Assembly: GCA_012861695.1 (NCBI GenBank)
Contig: JAAOOA010000033.1
Location: forward strand, 10,532,325-10,596,324
DNA length: 64,000 nt
Reading direction: 5' to 3'
Source of the DNA: Trematomus loennbergii
Lineage: Eukaryota; Chordata; Actinopteri; Perciformes; Nototheniidae
Shown: piece by piece, positions 15,648 through 31,948 of the stretch
How positions within the stretch are numbered: the stretch's first letter is position 1
Layout of the letters: the number at the start of each line of letters is the position of its first letter
Program-made: the position numbers and the translations under genes
Notes under the pieces: model-generated
What the model was told of the DNA's origin: nothing
Seen by the model: only the letters and a program-made list of their open reading frames with translations
Databases searched by the model: none

Positions 15648-17348
15648 AACAGAGTGAGACCGTGCGTCCACAATGAGACGGCTAATTTTGAAGACGTGAT
15701 TTATGTTTACCGCACAGAAACACTTAAACAAGAAAATAATGAATAAATCAACCTTTCTTTGTTCTATACAACAACACCGTGCATCACAGTCAAACTCTGG
15801 TATTGAGGCTGAGCTAGTTTTACTCTTCTTAGTTCCCTTCTGCTTTCTGTAATCACCTTTTCTTCACTTTATACGGACTCCTGATTTATTTGCCCTTCAT
15901 TTACATATTTTTCTGTTTCTGTACATCTGAATTACCACAAACAAGTGCTTTAGGGGTCATTAAGCTTCCTTTCAAACCATGCAAACGCATTGCTGCATCG
16001 AGTCAGACAATCACTTTATGATTGAGGAGATTTGCAATATAAAAACAAAGACATGAGCCACCGTATTGCAGTGGTCCTTCACTAAGATGAACATAAAACA
16101 CTTTGGTTTACTTAAAGTTGATCCATTCTTAACAAAAAGTACCAAATGTGTATTCCACCAATGAAAATAGAAAACATCTGTTGAGATACTTTTACAAAAT
16201 TAAACTAAAAGTTATTTTTGTTGTCGGTTTTCAAATATGTATGTCTTCTGTAGGGATATGTCTGTGCTTGGGAGTGCAACAATCAGAGTAAAGAAGTTCA
16301 AATTGTATCGATGGACTGTCTTACAAATTGTTGTTTTTCTATGTTATTTGTTGACAATAAGAACAATTATTTTATTTTTCCTTACTGCCACACAAACCTT
16401 AACCAAGCTTATGCCATAAGGCCCAAAAAGATTTTCAATATGGCATTTTCAGTTTGATCAACTGTCTAAAAACATGGCCTTAAACTCTTAATTATAATTG
16501 TCATATATTAGAAAATGTGGTCATTTGCACATTTCCGCAGGGGTCAGTCTGGAGAGACCTAAATTACACAATAAAAAGTATGAGAATAAAATAAACCACC
16601 TGTGAGCGCGTTTGAAGTGTATGCAGGACTTTAGTGTGGATGAAGGGTCAGATCAGAAAACATTTTTTTTTTATATTTTGTTGGCTTAATTTGGACATAC
16701 TAAAATACAAAGATGCAAGACAGGCGTATACCCTACAGAAGAGTGCAGTCATACAGAGAGCCTGAAAGTGTGTGAAGCCCAAACTGAACAAGCGTGGTTA
16801 CTTCAATCCAATCTGATTAGCGTGTGTCAGTCAAATTCAAATTGACTAGCAGCTGAGGTCTTCCATCAGATGGTTTCCTCAGTTAGTTTAAGCCATGGAA
16901 AAGCTGCCAATGTGTCAATTCCAATCATGTGCAGAATTCAATCATTACACGCTCTGTTACTCATGTGTCCATCATTTATTATTGCGCATTAAACCCTTCA
17001 GTGTTCTGCTAGTAAAATATGAGTCCTCACCTCACTCCCTCCCAATCTCTCCGTGTTGGCCTTGCTCTCTCTCCCTTTCCCTTTGTCCGTCAATCTGAAA
17101 AGAAAAAAAAACAACACAGTTGAATCTCCAAGTAGCTCATGTATATCCGGAGTGTGTGACTGTGTGTATGCTTTGTGTACATCATTTGTAAGTCCATGCA
17201 TGTACCTATGCTTCACATAGTCCCTTTGGTTGTGTAAACACTCCAACATAGATAATGTGAGAGAAGTAAGTGCCAGTGATACATGACTAACAGAGCATAA
17301 CATTAACTGTCACATCCAATAGATCTAGTGACTGCAGGCAGAATGAGA

Positions 17349-17520
<172 letters not shown>

Positions 17521-18297
17521 GTTGCAAGAGAAGTAGATGTTTATGTCCAATATATGTGTGTATTTTGATGAAGGATTGTGAATACAAATGTGTGCAACTG
17601 TGTGTGAGTGTGTGTGTCAGACGAGTGCAGAGAGTGGGAAGCAGCTGTTTCATGCTCGGGATAACAAAAAGAGCGAAAAACCTTCTGTCCTGGTTGTCAT
17701 GGCAGCAAAAAAACAAACAGCCCCATTTGGTACCAATTGGTAATAAAAGTTGCTGATAGATGGAGGAAGTGAGAGCTGGAGGCTCTGTTTTTTTAAGGTT
17801 GTGTGTGTGAGTGAAATCTTGTTCAATAAGTGTCCTGAGGACAGGCTGAGAGGATATCGAGCTTCGAAAAAGATGAAGCTTATCGGTCTTTTGTTCAGTG
17901 GGAAAACATGCAACGATCATAAAATATGTCTTTGTGCTGAAGCTTATTTGAAATCTCTGTTATATTGTCGGTGACCTGTGGTTGCCCTGCTGCCTCAGGT
18001 TGACTGTCTACTTTCTTCAAATGAGTTCAATGAAACCTCACAGTCACAGAGTACCAACTGTAACTGTACTGAAGCTTAACCTTCATCTATTGCCATTGAA
18101 GTAAGGCAATGGCCTCGTTTAATTTAAAAAAGGGTTTTTAGCTTGCATATACAGTTCATTTTTCAAATGTTTACCATACAGCAAATACATTTAGGCCTAT
18201 CTGGTATTGATCTTGTGAAGTAATCTTGTAGAGAAAAACCTTTTCCTGTTTTGTATTGAATATAAAATTAACTGTTTTCTACTTTTCTTTCCCTCAG

Positions 18298-18352
18298 TGA
18301 ATTTTGACCACTTCCAGATCCTGAGAGCAATAGGAAAAGAAGCTTTGGAAAA
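18298..18352 (+). CDS. stk32a: STK32 kinase, exon 2 (glycine-rich loop; one base short)
   Basis: The exon follows a good acceptor (CCCTCAG) and continues the split codon to read VNFDHFQILRAIGK, identical to the start of the STK32 kinase domain. The family then has GSFGK before the next exon. Here the bases after GGA AAA read GAAGCTTTGGAAAA, one G fewer than needed for Gly-Ser-Phe-Gly-Lys. The frame shifts and would meet a stop at the splice junction. The donor after GGAAAA is canonical (GTAAGT at 18353). Exon 3 starts in phase 0, so 56 nt are expected and 55 are present. All downstream exons are intact, so an assembly error is more likely than a dead gene. Confidence 0.9.
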
Positions 18353-20223
<1,871 letters not shown>

Positions 20224-22514
20224 TAAGTCAATGTGCTTAAGTGAATATGTGAATGTGTGGTTGTGTATTAATTAATGGGGACATACCATTTAGCGCTTGT
20301 GCTGTGACATTTGTGTATTTGGAGTGCGTACTAACCAACATAAACTGCAGAAAATACAAACCCCTTCCTATGTCATATGCAGGCTCAGTGGATTAATACC
20401 AGCCCCTATCTGAGTATCTCCACCTATAGCATGAGAACGACCTATGCAAAGGTGTACCATGTTTTTTCTCGCAAGCCAATCAGAGCAGACTGGGGCTTTT
20501 CATGAGGTGAGCTTAAAGCGCCAGCACTGAAATTGGGCGTTTTAGACAGAGAGTGAAAATAGTATGCAGACAGACAGTATGACAAACATTAAAGTGTGTA
20601 AACATGTTCCAGTCAAATCCCAGAATACGATATACAAATACCTGAGAATTAGCACAATATGTCCCCTTTGGGTCTGTGAGTTTTTTTTGTTAATGACAAA
20701 TAACCCTAAATCCTTTAAGTTTTTTATGTTTAAGAAATAACTCTAGTTTATTTTTTAATTCAAACTGACATCCACTGAGTGACTTTGATGGAATAAGCCT
20801 CTCAATCCCTTAAATATGAATATAAAAAGCAGCTGTGTAACATTTTAAGCACACTAGAAATGGCTTCCACTTCAGCAGATTCGCCTTCACAAAGGCTTGT
20901 ATACACTGGTTATTGCCATCAGCCGTAGCAGCCACTTGAATGATTTTGTAGTTCATTTTGTGTCAACCACATGATTTTTATAGTGACCATGGACCATACT
21001 GTGTCCATAAAACATGTGAATGCACAGACACATAGAGAGACCATGTGCTGTTAAAGAAAGCTCTGGATTGGGTCTCGAGATGCATTCAGAAAGGTGTATT
21101 TGCCCACTCTCAAGCCTCTGCGTCATCATCTCACTCTTTGAAGTTGCTAAAAGGAAAATGTAGTTTGTTCACTGATCCAAGCTCCACTTTTATGGGCCCA
21201 ACTCTCCTCTCTCGGCAGCTTCTTGTTTGCCTCAGTGCATTTGAGGGCCGAGGACGTCTTAGCCTCAACACTGTACAAGCTTATTTCAAAAGCAAATGCT
21301 AATCTAAGATGACTCATCAGGTATTTAACTAACTCATTCATCATAATTTGAAAGCCTGAGGTTATTTAGCACCAGGAATCATACTTTTGAGATCCCTGAT
21401 AAGTATGGCTTGTTAAGTTTCAGTCTGAAAGGCGTCATTAATTCTTGATAAGCACTCCCAACGTTTGAGAGGAAGCGGTTTTCTTTCTGTCAAGCAGAGA
21501 GGCAGAGAGGAGGCTTTCTTTGTCTGTGCAAGCGCAACAAAGAAACTTCCAAAGACGTAGACTTTTGTGTTTTATTAGTATTATATATAATTCCTTTTTT
21601 TTGTTTACAGGTTAACTTCTTGCCCATTTTGGTTCAGGCAGCTCCCTGTAAAATAATCTGCAAATGTGAACAATTAAAAGAGATTATATTCATTGGATAG
21701 GATTTTCCAACCCATCCAACCTTTGTCTTCTGTCCCACTTTTCTGTCCTCTATTCACCTACTTCCCTTTTCTTCCATTTCCATTTAATATCTTTTGAAAG
21801 CTTTGTTTTATAACTAATTTGGGGGAAACAAAACTCTTCCCACAGTAGGAATGAATTAGTGAAGACAAACAGTGAGAGGAAGAGAAAGGACAGCGAGTCA
21901 CAGGAAAAGGGAAAACAGGCACAGAGCAGAGAGGGAAAACCACTGAGGAGGTGCACAGAGGATAGAGAGATGTGTAGTGGACGGGCTCATCAGACAAACA
22001 ATGCCAGCGCTTGCTTTCTTGCTTGATTGCATGCTGTGTTGGACAAAAGAAAATTGTTGGAAGTTAATGCTTTTGGCAGCGTAAATCCCCCTGGGTGGAG
22101 GTGATTTCCTCCAGAGATGTGCTTGGGTCAGCGCTGTGTCCCTCTCTTTTTCTGTCTCTCTTACTGTGTTGACTTGGCATAAGTTATGATTGTACAGAGG
22201 TTGTATTCAAGGTCAACCGATTACCCGCAGGCATATGGACATCACTGAGCCACCTGCATGCAGGAAACCAGGCTTTGTTTTTCTTCTTCTGTCACTCTCC
22301 TCCTCTGTCCTCTTTTCTTTCACCTCTTCCTCTCCTCTCTCACCACCTGCTTCTCTTCCTTTGCTCCCCTCTTGCTGTCAATGCTACTGGGCATGACCTC
22401 AGGTGTCTGTGCTCTGCGTTCAGCCAGGCAACTTCACACTTTGAAGACAGGAGCAGAACAAATAAAAAGAAGTTCTAAACAAGTCATTGTCCCTCCAAAC
22501 TATTTAGCCTGATA

Positions 22515-23027
22515 TTAAAGGTCCCCTATTATACTGTTTTTCATCAATATATTAGGTCTCAGATATATACAAAACATGTCTCTGAAGTGTTTGGCTCCAA
22601 ATACCAAACAGATCACCCATGTAGCATCCCATAATCCCCTCTGTTTCAGCCCTGTTTCAAAAGTGCTGATTCTCTGTCTGTTACTTTAGATGAAAATAAG
22701 GAGCCACTCCCAACGCCCCTCTGAGAGATATTTGGTTAAAAAGAACACAATGGTGCTCTAGGAGGAGATTCAGGTGATAAGGTGGGCGGGTTACCTTGGT
22801 TGGTTATTGGCTAATGGTTACACAAGCCAAAAAAATCGTTATGACATCATAAAGTGGCCAAAATCTGATCAGCTCATTTTCAGACAGGTTTTTATATAAA
22901 TGGATCAGGACAAAAAGTGAGCGAATATTTTTTCCTGAAACTTCCAGAATCTCTTTACACAGAGGGGACAAATGTTTATGTATAAAAGACATGAAAAAGT
23001 GGATTTTGCATAATAGGTGACCTTTAA
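22515..23027. mobile_element. piggyBac-type MITE, copy A
   Basis: A non-autonomous DNA element of 513 bp counting both flanking TTAA sites. The left end begins TTAAAGGTCCCCTATTAT and the right end is the complement of TTAAAGGTCACCTATTAT. This gives 16-bp terminal inverted repeats with one mismatch, and the TTAA at each end is the target duplication typical of piggyBac elements. No transposase frame is present. A near-identical copy lies in opposite orientation at 59273-59773. Confidence 0.8.
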
Positions 23028-26000
23028 CTTGGTGATTTTGAAGAATCTTAACATCCCGCATTGTGGTCCGGTCAGTGTATGGTTGTGCCAGCTGTGGTAG
23101 GGCAGACGGTTGTGCCTGCACTGCACTACAGTATGTCCCACTGTGTAAGAGGAGCCTTTAGACAGGAGCCAGAGACAGACACAGACAGGGAGAGATTGCT
23201 ACCAGCATCAGATGCTGCTGTTTTCAGCTTTCAGTCTTGCTGCCTCTTTATCTGCAGATTTTGCAGGTGATTTGTTTGTTTGCAGTAGAATGTCACAGAG
23301 GAAGAACTTCTTGAAAATATGCTTGTGGAAAAGTTGGGGGAAAATAGAGACAAACAACATCTTTGTGTACAGCATGTGTGTCCTTCATTTAGTAACCAAG
23401 AAAACACAAGAAAAGTGTTGGAATTTCAAAATTCTAAGATTCTAGGATTAGGAATAAAGAAATAACTTAGTTATAATATCTGCAATATATTTTGTTTCTC
23501 TTCCATGATCATGTTCATTGCCAATTTTTTATTTTATGGTTAATAATTCACAAATGATCTGCCTTTTAACAGTGTACAATTAACTTCATTCCAGCCCATC
23601 AGCCATGTCTAACCTCTGTGAAAAGTAATGCCATGATGCAACATGCTTTTATAAAAGTCATTTCATAACTGTCAAAGGGAAAAGAAGAACATTAACAAAA
23701 GTCTGAGTTACTGTGGAGTTCAGGCTTCACTTGCTTTAGGGAGTCCCTCTTTTTTGTTAAGTTATTATGCAATCTCACTAATGCAGTCCATTTCTATGCA
23801 GAGCAAAACATCATTCAATGTTACACTAGATAGATAGATTGATGGCTTTTATTGCACCACAAAGGGAAGTGTACTTCTCTCAGGTCAGTAATAACAGACA
23901 ATACATGTTACATATTAATCCCCATTCAAACAAAAATAACGTATGTCTCACAAAGGCAATGATTTTCGAAAGAAACCAAGAGAAGAAATCCTCCAAGCAT
24001 TCGGACATAAAAGATCTAGTTCACCTTATGTGTTGTATTGCACTGGCATTATAGTTTTCTAAAATATAGGGTATATTTAGAATGAATGGCATAAGATAAA
24101 CTAAGGTTGATCCCAGAGCCCATATTACAAGTTAGTAACGCTAAGATGTTATTGTAAATAAGGTACAAACTCTATCCCTAGGTTTATACAAATGTGCACT
24201 ACAGTCCCATTATACTTTAAATGCGGCAGCCATTGCTGAACACCAGAAAGCATCATGTCAGCATGTCAAGTATTTGGATTTATGTCAAGGTGACTTGGGG
24301 AAATTTGAGATCATACAATCAGTTGGGTTAGGAACAAAAAGTAATTGTTGGTTGACTATGTGTGGATTTTAAGTATATATTTTACAGGTGATAATTAACT
24401 TTCTGAGCTTTCAGTAAGAGATGAGTGTCTGTAATTTGGCTTTGCTGCGTCTGTGTGTGTGTATTCTCGTGGAGCATTAGACACAGACTGATGGGAGCTG
24501 TCACTCAAAGGAGGATGTGGGAGATGGGTTGGAGGAAGGTCGGAGGGCTGTCGGCATCGATCCAGCATGTCACAGTCTGAGAGGCTGGCCGGCTGTGTCG
24601 GTTTCAGCATGGGCTTTAATCCGAGTGTGTGTGTGGAAATGTGTGTGTGGGCTCATGTATGAATAGTATTTCTACTCAGTGTAATTGCGATACATTGTGT
24701 AGAACAACATATTCGTGACTAGCCATTTATTGGTGTGGATTCATGCATAGATGGTAGCACAATCACTATAGTTAACATTAAGGAGGTTTGTTTCATTTAT
24801 TATATAAAGGTATTTAGGCTATGGGTTATGGGTAACTGAGCAGGAAAAACAAGTCCTTATTCAGGAGAACAATATCATTACACTAATTTAAGGCTGGGTA
24901 ATATGCCAATTTTGATGAGACTATATATTATTGTAGATTCTATATCTTTTTATTTCACATTTCTTTAAGAAAAAAATACACTATAATTGACAAGTAGGTT
25001 TCAGCATTGCAATTAAAAGTGAAGATTTGCACACATTGTAAAAGACAGAATACCTGTCTTTCTGGATTTAAATACAGTACTCTAGTTTAAAAAAGGCTAA
25101 TTATTATAAATACGTTTTTATCATGTATACAAATACTAGTTGTAGGTTAAGTATTATTTCAATTACCAGTGTATCCACACATGTATGTTCTGTTACCTTT
25201 GAAAGGGAGAAGGACATGTTAACAAAAGCTGCTGAGACCAAGTGGTTTCTGGAGACTTCCATTACTGAAGTGGCCTGGGGCCTGAGCCTCTAAAAGCTCC
25301 ATGCAGGATGCTCTCCCAACAGACTGACTGCCTGGAAGCAACCAAGAGGTCACATTGAAATGCATGTGTGGCGCAGCAGATATAGACTCTGAAAGAAAGA
25401 CGGAAGGAGAGAGGGGGCAAAAGAGGACAAGAGAGACAGAGAGAAAAGACGAGAGAGAACAAGCAAGGTAAAGAGAAACCAGATGCCAGCGAGGCTAATA
25501 AAAGTCTGCACCAACATAATGTACAGATGCTAATCTGCTGTTCTCTACACTCCACCGAAATGCTGGTGGAGGCAGCAGCTGCTAATGATGCTTGAGAGCA
25601 TGTTCTGTCTCTGTCTTTTTCAGCCCATTGCAATTGAAATGAAGACAGCTAAGTAGTGCTGTAGACTAAATTCAAACAGACAAAAACACTCACTGGTTGG
25701 CTGATTTTTCCCACTTCATACTTGCTTATCTGTTTCCAAGACTGCTCACTGCTCCATCTCAGTCTAGGATGCATTCAGGCACAGTATTCAAGATGAAACA
25801 GGCTCTTTTAAATCACATTAGTCATACACAAATAAAATATGTTGTCATATTAACGACAACTTAGTTAACTTCTGTGACCCAGTGCCGCCCTGTGACGAAC
25901 AACCTTAATGGGTACCGTGTCTAATTCATTTTGACAGCAGTGGCAGCACGCCACTTCATTCATATTCAAACAACTTCTAAATACTGCGTTGACATATCGG

Positions 26001-26108
26001 AGTGAGAGAGAGGAGAGACAGAAAGAGAGAGGAAGCATGCTTACTTGTTTTGAGAAGAAATAGGGGTTGCATTGAGCAATTTACAATATAATAGATTGGG
26101 TATATTGC

Positions 26109-26499
26109 TTAAAGGTGGGGTAGGTAAGTTTGAGAAACCGGCTCGAGATACACTTTTTGTTATATTCCATGGAATGCTCTTAACATCCTGATAGCAATGA
26201 ATATCTTAAGTGCTTTGACAAAAAATCCCTAAAAAAATGTCATCTGTGGAAGCCGTAGTACTGTAAAAAGCACGACCAATCATTTTAGCCGGCCCGGCTA
26301 AAATAACTGGATGGCCTACCTGCCTGTCAGCCTTCCATCTGTGCACAAACTTATCTCGTGCCCTCATTGGTCATGTGCGCGTTTGTGTGTGTTGGAGGAG
26401 GGGCTCTGTAAGGAAGTGGCAGATTTTTTTCCGGCTGTGTATTTTCAAATTCTAGCACACTCGAGCTGGTTTCTCCAAAATTACCTACCCCACCTTTAA
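26109..26499. mobile_element. TTAA-flanked MITE, second family
   Basis: A 391-bp element with imperfect terminal inverted repeats of about 38 bp. Both ends begin TTAAAGGTGGGGTAGGTAA and continue to a (T)GAGAAACC-GCTCGAG block. The TTAA at each end again fits piggyBac-like insertion. It has no coding capacity. The internal sequence differs from the 22515 and 59273 elements, so it is a separate family sharing only the TTAAAGGT opening. Confidence 0.8.
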
Positions 26500-27287
26500 G
26501 TAGCATAGAACATATAGCTGAATTAGCAGTAGGTCCATCAGTCCCCAGGGGGATGATGTTGATTTGCAGCTATAATATCAAACATACAGTATGTATAGCA
26601 CAATAAATGATTAATAAGTGCAATAATGTGCACTTTTGTAGATGGTTAGATGCAGGAGCAGTTACAACAAAATTACTACTATGTTTTATAGATCTACAGT
26701 ATGTGTTCTATCTATTTGTATTTCTGCTTGTGTGTAGGAATATGTCAATATGTACATTAAATATGGGACTTTCTAAGACTCAAATGCCATTGGATCTCAA
26801 TCAAAACAAAGCTGGGTCATACAACAGGTAGTTGAGTGGAGATAGTATGCCTGGGTACACGTGTGTGTGACTGTGTGTATTCACATTATCAGAGTTTACT
26901 GTATGTGCCTCACTGCGTGTGTCACCACGCCAGGCTGTAGACCCTCTGTAAGGGGCTTTTTCAGCAGGAACTATGTGAGAGTTTGCGGTGAATCAGTCAG
27001 TCTAGTTTTCTCAGAGGACAGAACTAGTCCCCCCAAAAAATGGCAGCCAAGCCCTTTTCTGTTTTTACTACTTAGCTTCCGATGGGACAGAAAACACGGA
27101 AGCTTCAGTCGAGCATGAGAGCTGGTTTTCTACTCGATTTAACTGGTTTCACGCAGGGCTCAAGTGTGCTATTGACTTGATGGACCTGCTGTCCCTCTTT
27201 TACACTGAGAAGAAGTAGTATGTATTATAAAGTAATACATTGCTTTTTCAGATTATTAGCAATATTTCCTTTAAATTAAGTGTACTA

Positions 27288-27436
27288 GTAGCTCACCTGG
27301 TAAAACGGGCTCCTTTGTAGTAGGGCATAGAAATGATTGCAGTTGCCAGATGTCGAATCCCATCGATGGCCCTTTCAAAGAATGTCATCTCCCCTTTCCC
27401 TTTTCTCTCCTATAAAAGGCAAGAAAAAATAAATAA
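27288..27436 (+). mobile_element. Degraded tRNA-derived SINE
   Basis: A-box-like TAGCTCACCTGG and B-box-like TGTCGAATCCC are spaced as in a tRNA head. They are followed by the GGCCCTTT...ATGTCATCTCCCC tail, a CT-rich stretch, TATAAAAGGC and an A-rich end. This layout is that of abundant teleost tRNA-derived SINEs. It is too decayed to be active. The family assignment rests on the overall pattern. Confidence 0.65.
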
Positions 27437-30400
27437 GTCGATTTATCTATAGACCTGAATATTGGTTGTCAGCAGATACTCATAAGGCTTTTTTCTGCCT
27501 CCTTTAAGCGGATATCTAATAATAAATACATACCTACTTAAAACAAAACAAGGCATTAATGATAAAAGGAGAAATTAAGTTAAACCTCACAAACAGTTAT
27601 AAGTCTAGATGAGTCATTGAACTCATTAAAATAGCAAAAAGTGTCCCATTGTATACATTAAATAATGTAGCAACTACGAAACGGCAGTTTTCTGAGAAAG
27701 AAGCCAAGGTTGTCTACCAGGAAAAGAGCAATTACAGTTCAGTCTGTGTCCCCTAAATGTTTGTGACAGCAGCTTCTTGGCTTTTTTACCACCTTAACTA
27801 CTTCTGCTGGGCGTGTGTTTGTGAGTGTGTGCGTGTGCGTGTGCGTGTGTGTGTGTGTATTTGTGTGTTAATCCAATGATTAATAGAGTTAAATGGACTC
27901 CATCTAGCAAACACACACTGCTGTCTAGCTCTCACTCAACTAAGAAGCTTGTTTCTCTTGCCTTGGTTTACAGTTTTTAACCAGACTTTGGTCTATGAAT
28001 ATTTGACAAACATTCAGTTTTGCTTTTAAAAAATATATATTTTTCACATTTTTGCATCCTATATCTCACACTACTACCCTTAATGTTTACTTTCTTATAT
28101 TCAGGCTTATCACCGTACATTTATTAAAATGTTTTCTCTTTTATGGCTAAGCATTTTACACTCAAAGTTTTATGTATCCTAAAATAAAAGCTTTAACTTA
28201 ATGACCAATATCCAGACTTAAAGAGGAATCCCTGCATTGTGTTACAGAACCAGAGCAGGCCCATCGTTAATAATCAGAATGTTGTCGCCATCCATGAACT
28301 CAGTCAGAACTGTGTCTCAAATACTACAAATCCTGTATCAAAGTGAAGCAATGCTTTGATATCTAAGTGAATGTGATTTTAATATGATCTCTGCTTGATC
28401 TGAGCTTTCTCTCTGCATGCCAGACTCAAGTGTCACATCATTTTCAACACACACTCTCTCGCTCTCACATGCATGCACACACACATTGATCCACTTTGTT
28501 GCTTTGGTTTTCTCACCCTCACATCTAAAGTGTGCAAAGTCTTTATGGACTCCCCTTGAAAGTTCCTTCTTTTAAGCATATGTAATGTTGTCTTCTTACT
28601 AAGAGGCTCTAGATGACTTTTTTGCTGATTGATGGGAAATAGCATGTAACATTTAGAATAGGTTTTGGGCAAAACATTGAAATATGGCTTTAAATGATTC
28701 TAAACCAATCACATCACATACTGAAATATTTTGTAATCCATCTCACATTGACTGATTTACTTTTTATTTTGTTCTTCACTTTGAAATAAATGTGTTATTG
28801 ATAACAGCAAAGCCCATAAAGGTTATATAAACCTTATATGCTGTTTTTCACAATTAAATAAATGAGTAAATTGATTACAGCAAAGCCCAAAACGTTACAG
28901 ACGTTAGCCACAACTTGTGAATACTGAGTTATATATGCATTCCCTATAGATCTCTTTAGGGTACATTAAAACGTACATGTTATATAACAGATTCTGACTT
29001 AGCTGATCATTAGCTTTGGACTGTAACTATTCTCAGAACACACACTTAAGTTCGACACAGAACAACACAAATCTAATTATCATTCCATTATGGTATCAAA
29101 CACATTATAAACTTTTGCTAAAAACTTGGAGAACGTTGGTGTTTGCAGGCGTGGCTAAGACATTTCTGCTCGTCTGAGTGATTGATAGCATTGCAGCTGG
29201 TCCCATCCATTCAGCTGTACTATATTACACACTTTAAGTGAGAAGGGCCGGCCTCTTCTCATTCCTTTTGTTCCCTAAAAATGATATTCATTAGTAGAAA
29301 GCTATGTGGATTGTGCATCTGTGTTTAGACTCATTCATATTCCAGATGTCATATTAGTATTTGACATATTTTAGAATAATACATCATAATACTTAATGCA
29401 TGTTCTAACTGAAACCAAGCAGAAAGGGGAGGAGGACAGTGATGCATGTGTATGTACCTCTCCATGCACCTCTTTGTGATTTTGCTAAATGTGCTTGTGT
29501 ATTTTCAGGACGGATGTCTAGTCTTTTCACACTCTGAGGCCACTGGCAATTAGATGTTAAGTGGTCTCAGCATTATCTGAGCCTTAGCAGACCGTTTGAG
29601 TCAGCTCAATCAATCCCCATCCATCCATTGCAGAAAAAGCACCACCTCCAGTTTATTGGAGAAGGGCCCCTAGGAGGAGAGTTCACCAACGTGGCAGAAA
29701 ACTACCCTTGGTCACTGAGCACTGAGTTTGAGCCAAGATAATGGTCCTTTCAGGGATGTATCTGCAAGTGGAAACCCCAATGGAGTCTGTGGTGACAAAA
29801 CTGCAACCTCTCAAAGTGTTCAGTGAAATTGTAGCCCATCAGGAACATGATGAAGGATTTGAGAGCGGTGGTAGTGTAGTATTTTATGGAATATCAGAAA
29901 TTGCCGACGCAGGACGCTGTTTTGCACACAGGGCAATGTTGTTGGCAAGCCAGGAAATGTTGGTTGCTGCAATTTTATAAAATATTATTTTTGCATGAAT
30001 TAGTTCCTTGTGGGAGGGAAACTAATTAGCTCATTGTTTAGAGGGAAAAAAAAAGTGTGGCCCCAGTGGGATGCTCAGCACGTTAAAATCAATGGAGATT
30101 TGTGCAACAGCTCATCAAATGGCAAAGCAGGGGGCCACATGCTGATAAAGGCTTGCTGTGGATGACAGTAATGGATGGACGGATTTATAGATGGATTACC
30201 ACAAGTAGCATTACTACTATCACACATCACACACCAAGAGAAGACTGAGGAATATTTAACTAATACTATGTACGGTCACCCTTACTAAAAACTAAACAAG
30301 AAAATATGAAGAAGTACAGACCATCAGGCAAAAGCATCACGCTAGCCGATGTGCTAAATCTGGCCGGGTGTGAAAAGTGGTGGGGGGGGGAGCCTCTTCT

Positions 30401-31726
30401 TCTACTGTCAATGCCTTTGCGTGGACCAAGCCTATCTATCTTTGCTCAACCTTCATTTTTAATCTCAACTTTCAAAGTTTGTAATGCCTAATCTTGTTCC
30501 TGGTGTGTAAAGGGGGGTAGCCATTGAGTTGAGTTGAGAATAAAAAACGTTTTAAAGTGTATGTTATTTTATGCATAAATAGAGGAAGTGCCATTTTGTG
30601 TGACTTTGACACTTTTCTTCCAGCAGAGAGCAAAGCAGTTCAGTGTTGCCAGCTAAATCTTTACAGCACACACTAACATAAGGGAAATGTAATATATGTA
30701 ATGGCCTGCTTTAATGAAATGGCAAGACACTCACCAGTCTGATGGGAAAACCTGTTAACTCTCAGTAGAGATAGGAGCAGGGCAGCGAGCCATCTGAGCA
30801 GACAATGTTGCTGAGTGGATGTAAAATTGTGCTCAATATATTACCTCAAATATTTTCATACCGCCAAAGCTGATGGAATAGCAGAAGTATACATTTTCAA
30901 TAACACTGTGCACATCACTTCATGTAATATTAAAAATAATAGCCAGGGTAGCCTGAATGCTAATGTAATCACAACAGAGATTATGTTTTCTGTGTCAACC
31001 TTATTTGCTGTAGAAAACAATGAGCAACAAAACAAGGATTAAACTACAATGATGATTGTGTCCTGAATATATATTTTTTAAATAAGTATTAGATTGAATT
31101 TAACTGTTACAAACAGTTTGGTAAGCAATTGATATTTTGTAGCTCAGTTTTGTTCTTCTTTTCTTTATATTTGCCATTATTAATATTAAATGTCAGCTAT
31201 ATTACTGGTATTAAATGTGGGCTTTCTTCTTCTTTGAATAAATAATAAAACTAAACTAAAACATGCCCAAACACTATAAACAAATATTGTAATGTTTAAA
31301 AAGGAAAGGGGGAAAAAGACATCCTGTAAAATTGCATGTCCTTCTATGCTGTCAAAAATATGTTTAAACAGGAACACTGTAACCTTGCTCCCAGCCTCTT
31401 GTGTACAATGTATTTAAATAGATGTGTTACCTTATTAGCCTTAAAGACAGGATAATGAGCATTGACTCAGGCATTAGCAAACAAAGTGGCTCCCACCTGT
31501 ATTATGAAAGAGTGTGACAAATCTATGTATATGCCTTTCATTATTTCCCATTCTTTTTGTGGCCAGTGTTATATTCATTTCCTTTTTAGAATTCTTCTCC
31601 CACTCCTATTGCATATACCTCTCTTCATTCAACCCCTCCTGGTATGCATCCTCATTTTGTAATCTCTTTTGTCTCCAACCGTCCTTGTCCTGGCGTCCCT
31701 CTGGACTTGTCACCTTTCACTCCTGA

Positions 31727-31948
<222 letters not shown>

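Noticed and set aside
22804..23121. 105-codon minus-strand frame
   Set aside because: Most of it is MITE copy A; it is not a transposase and has no domain.
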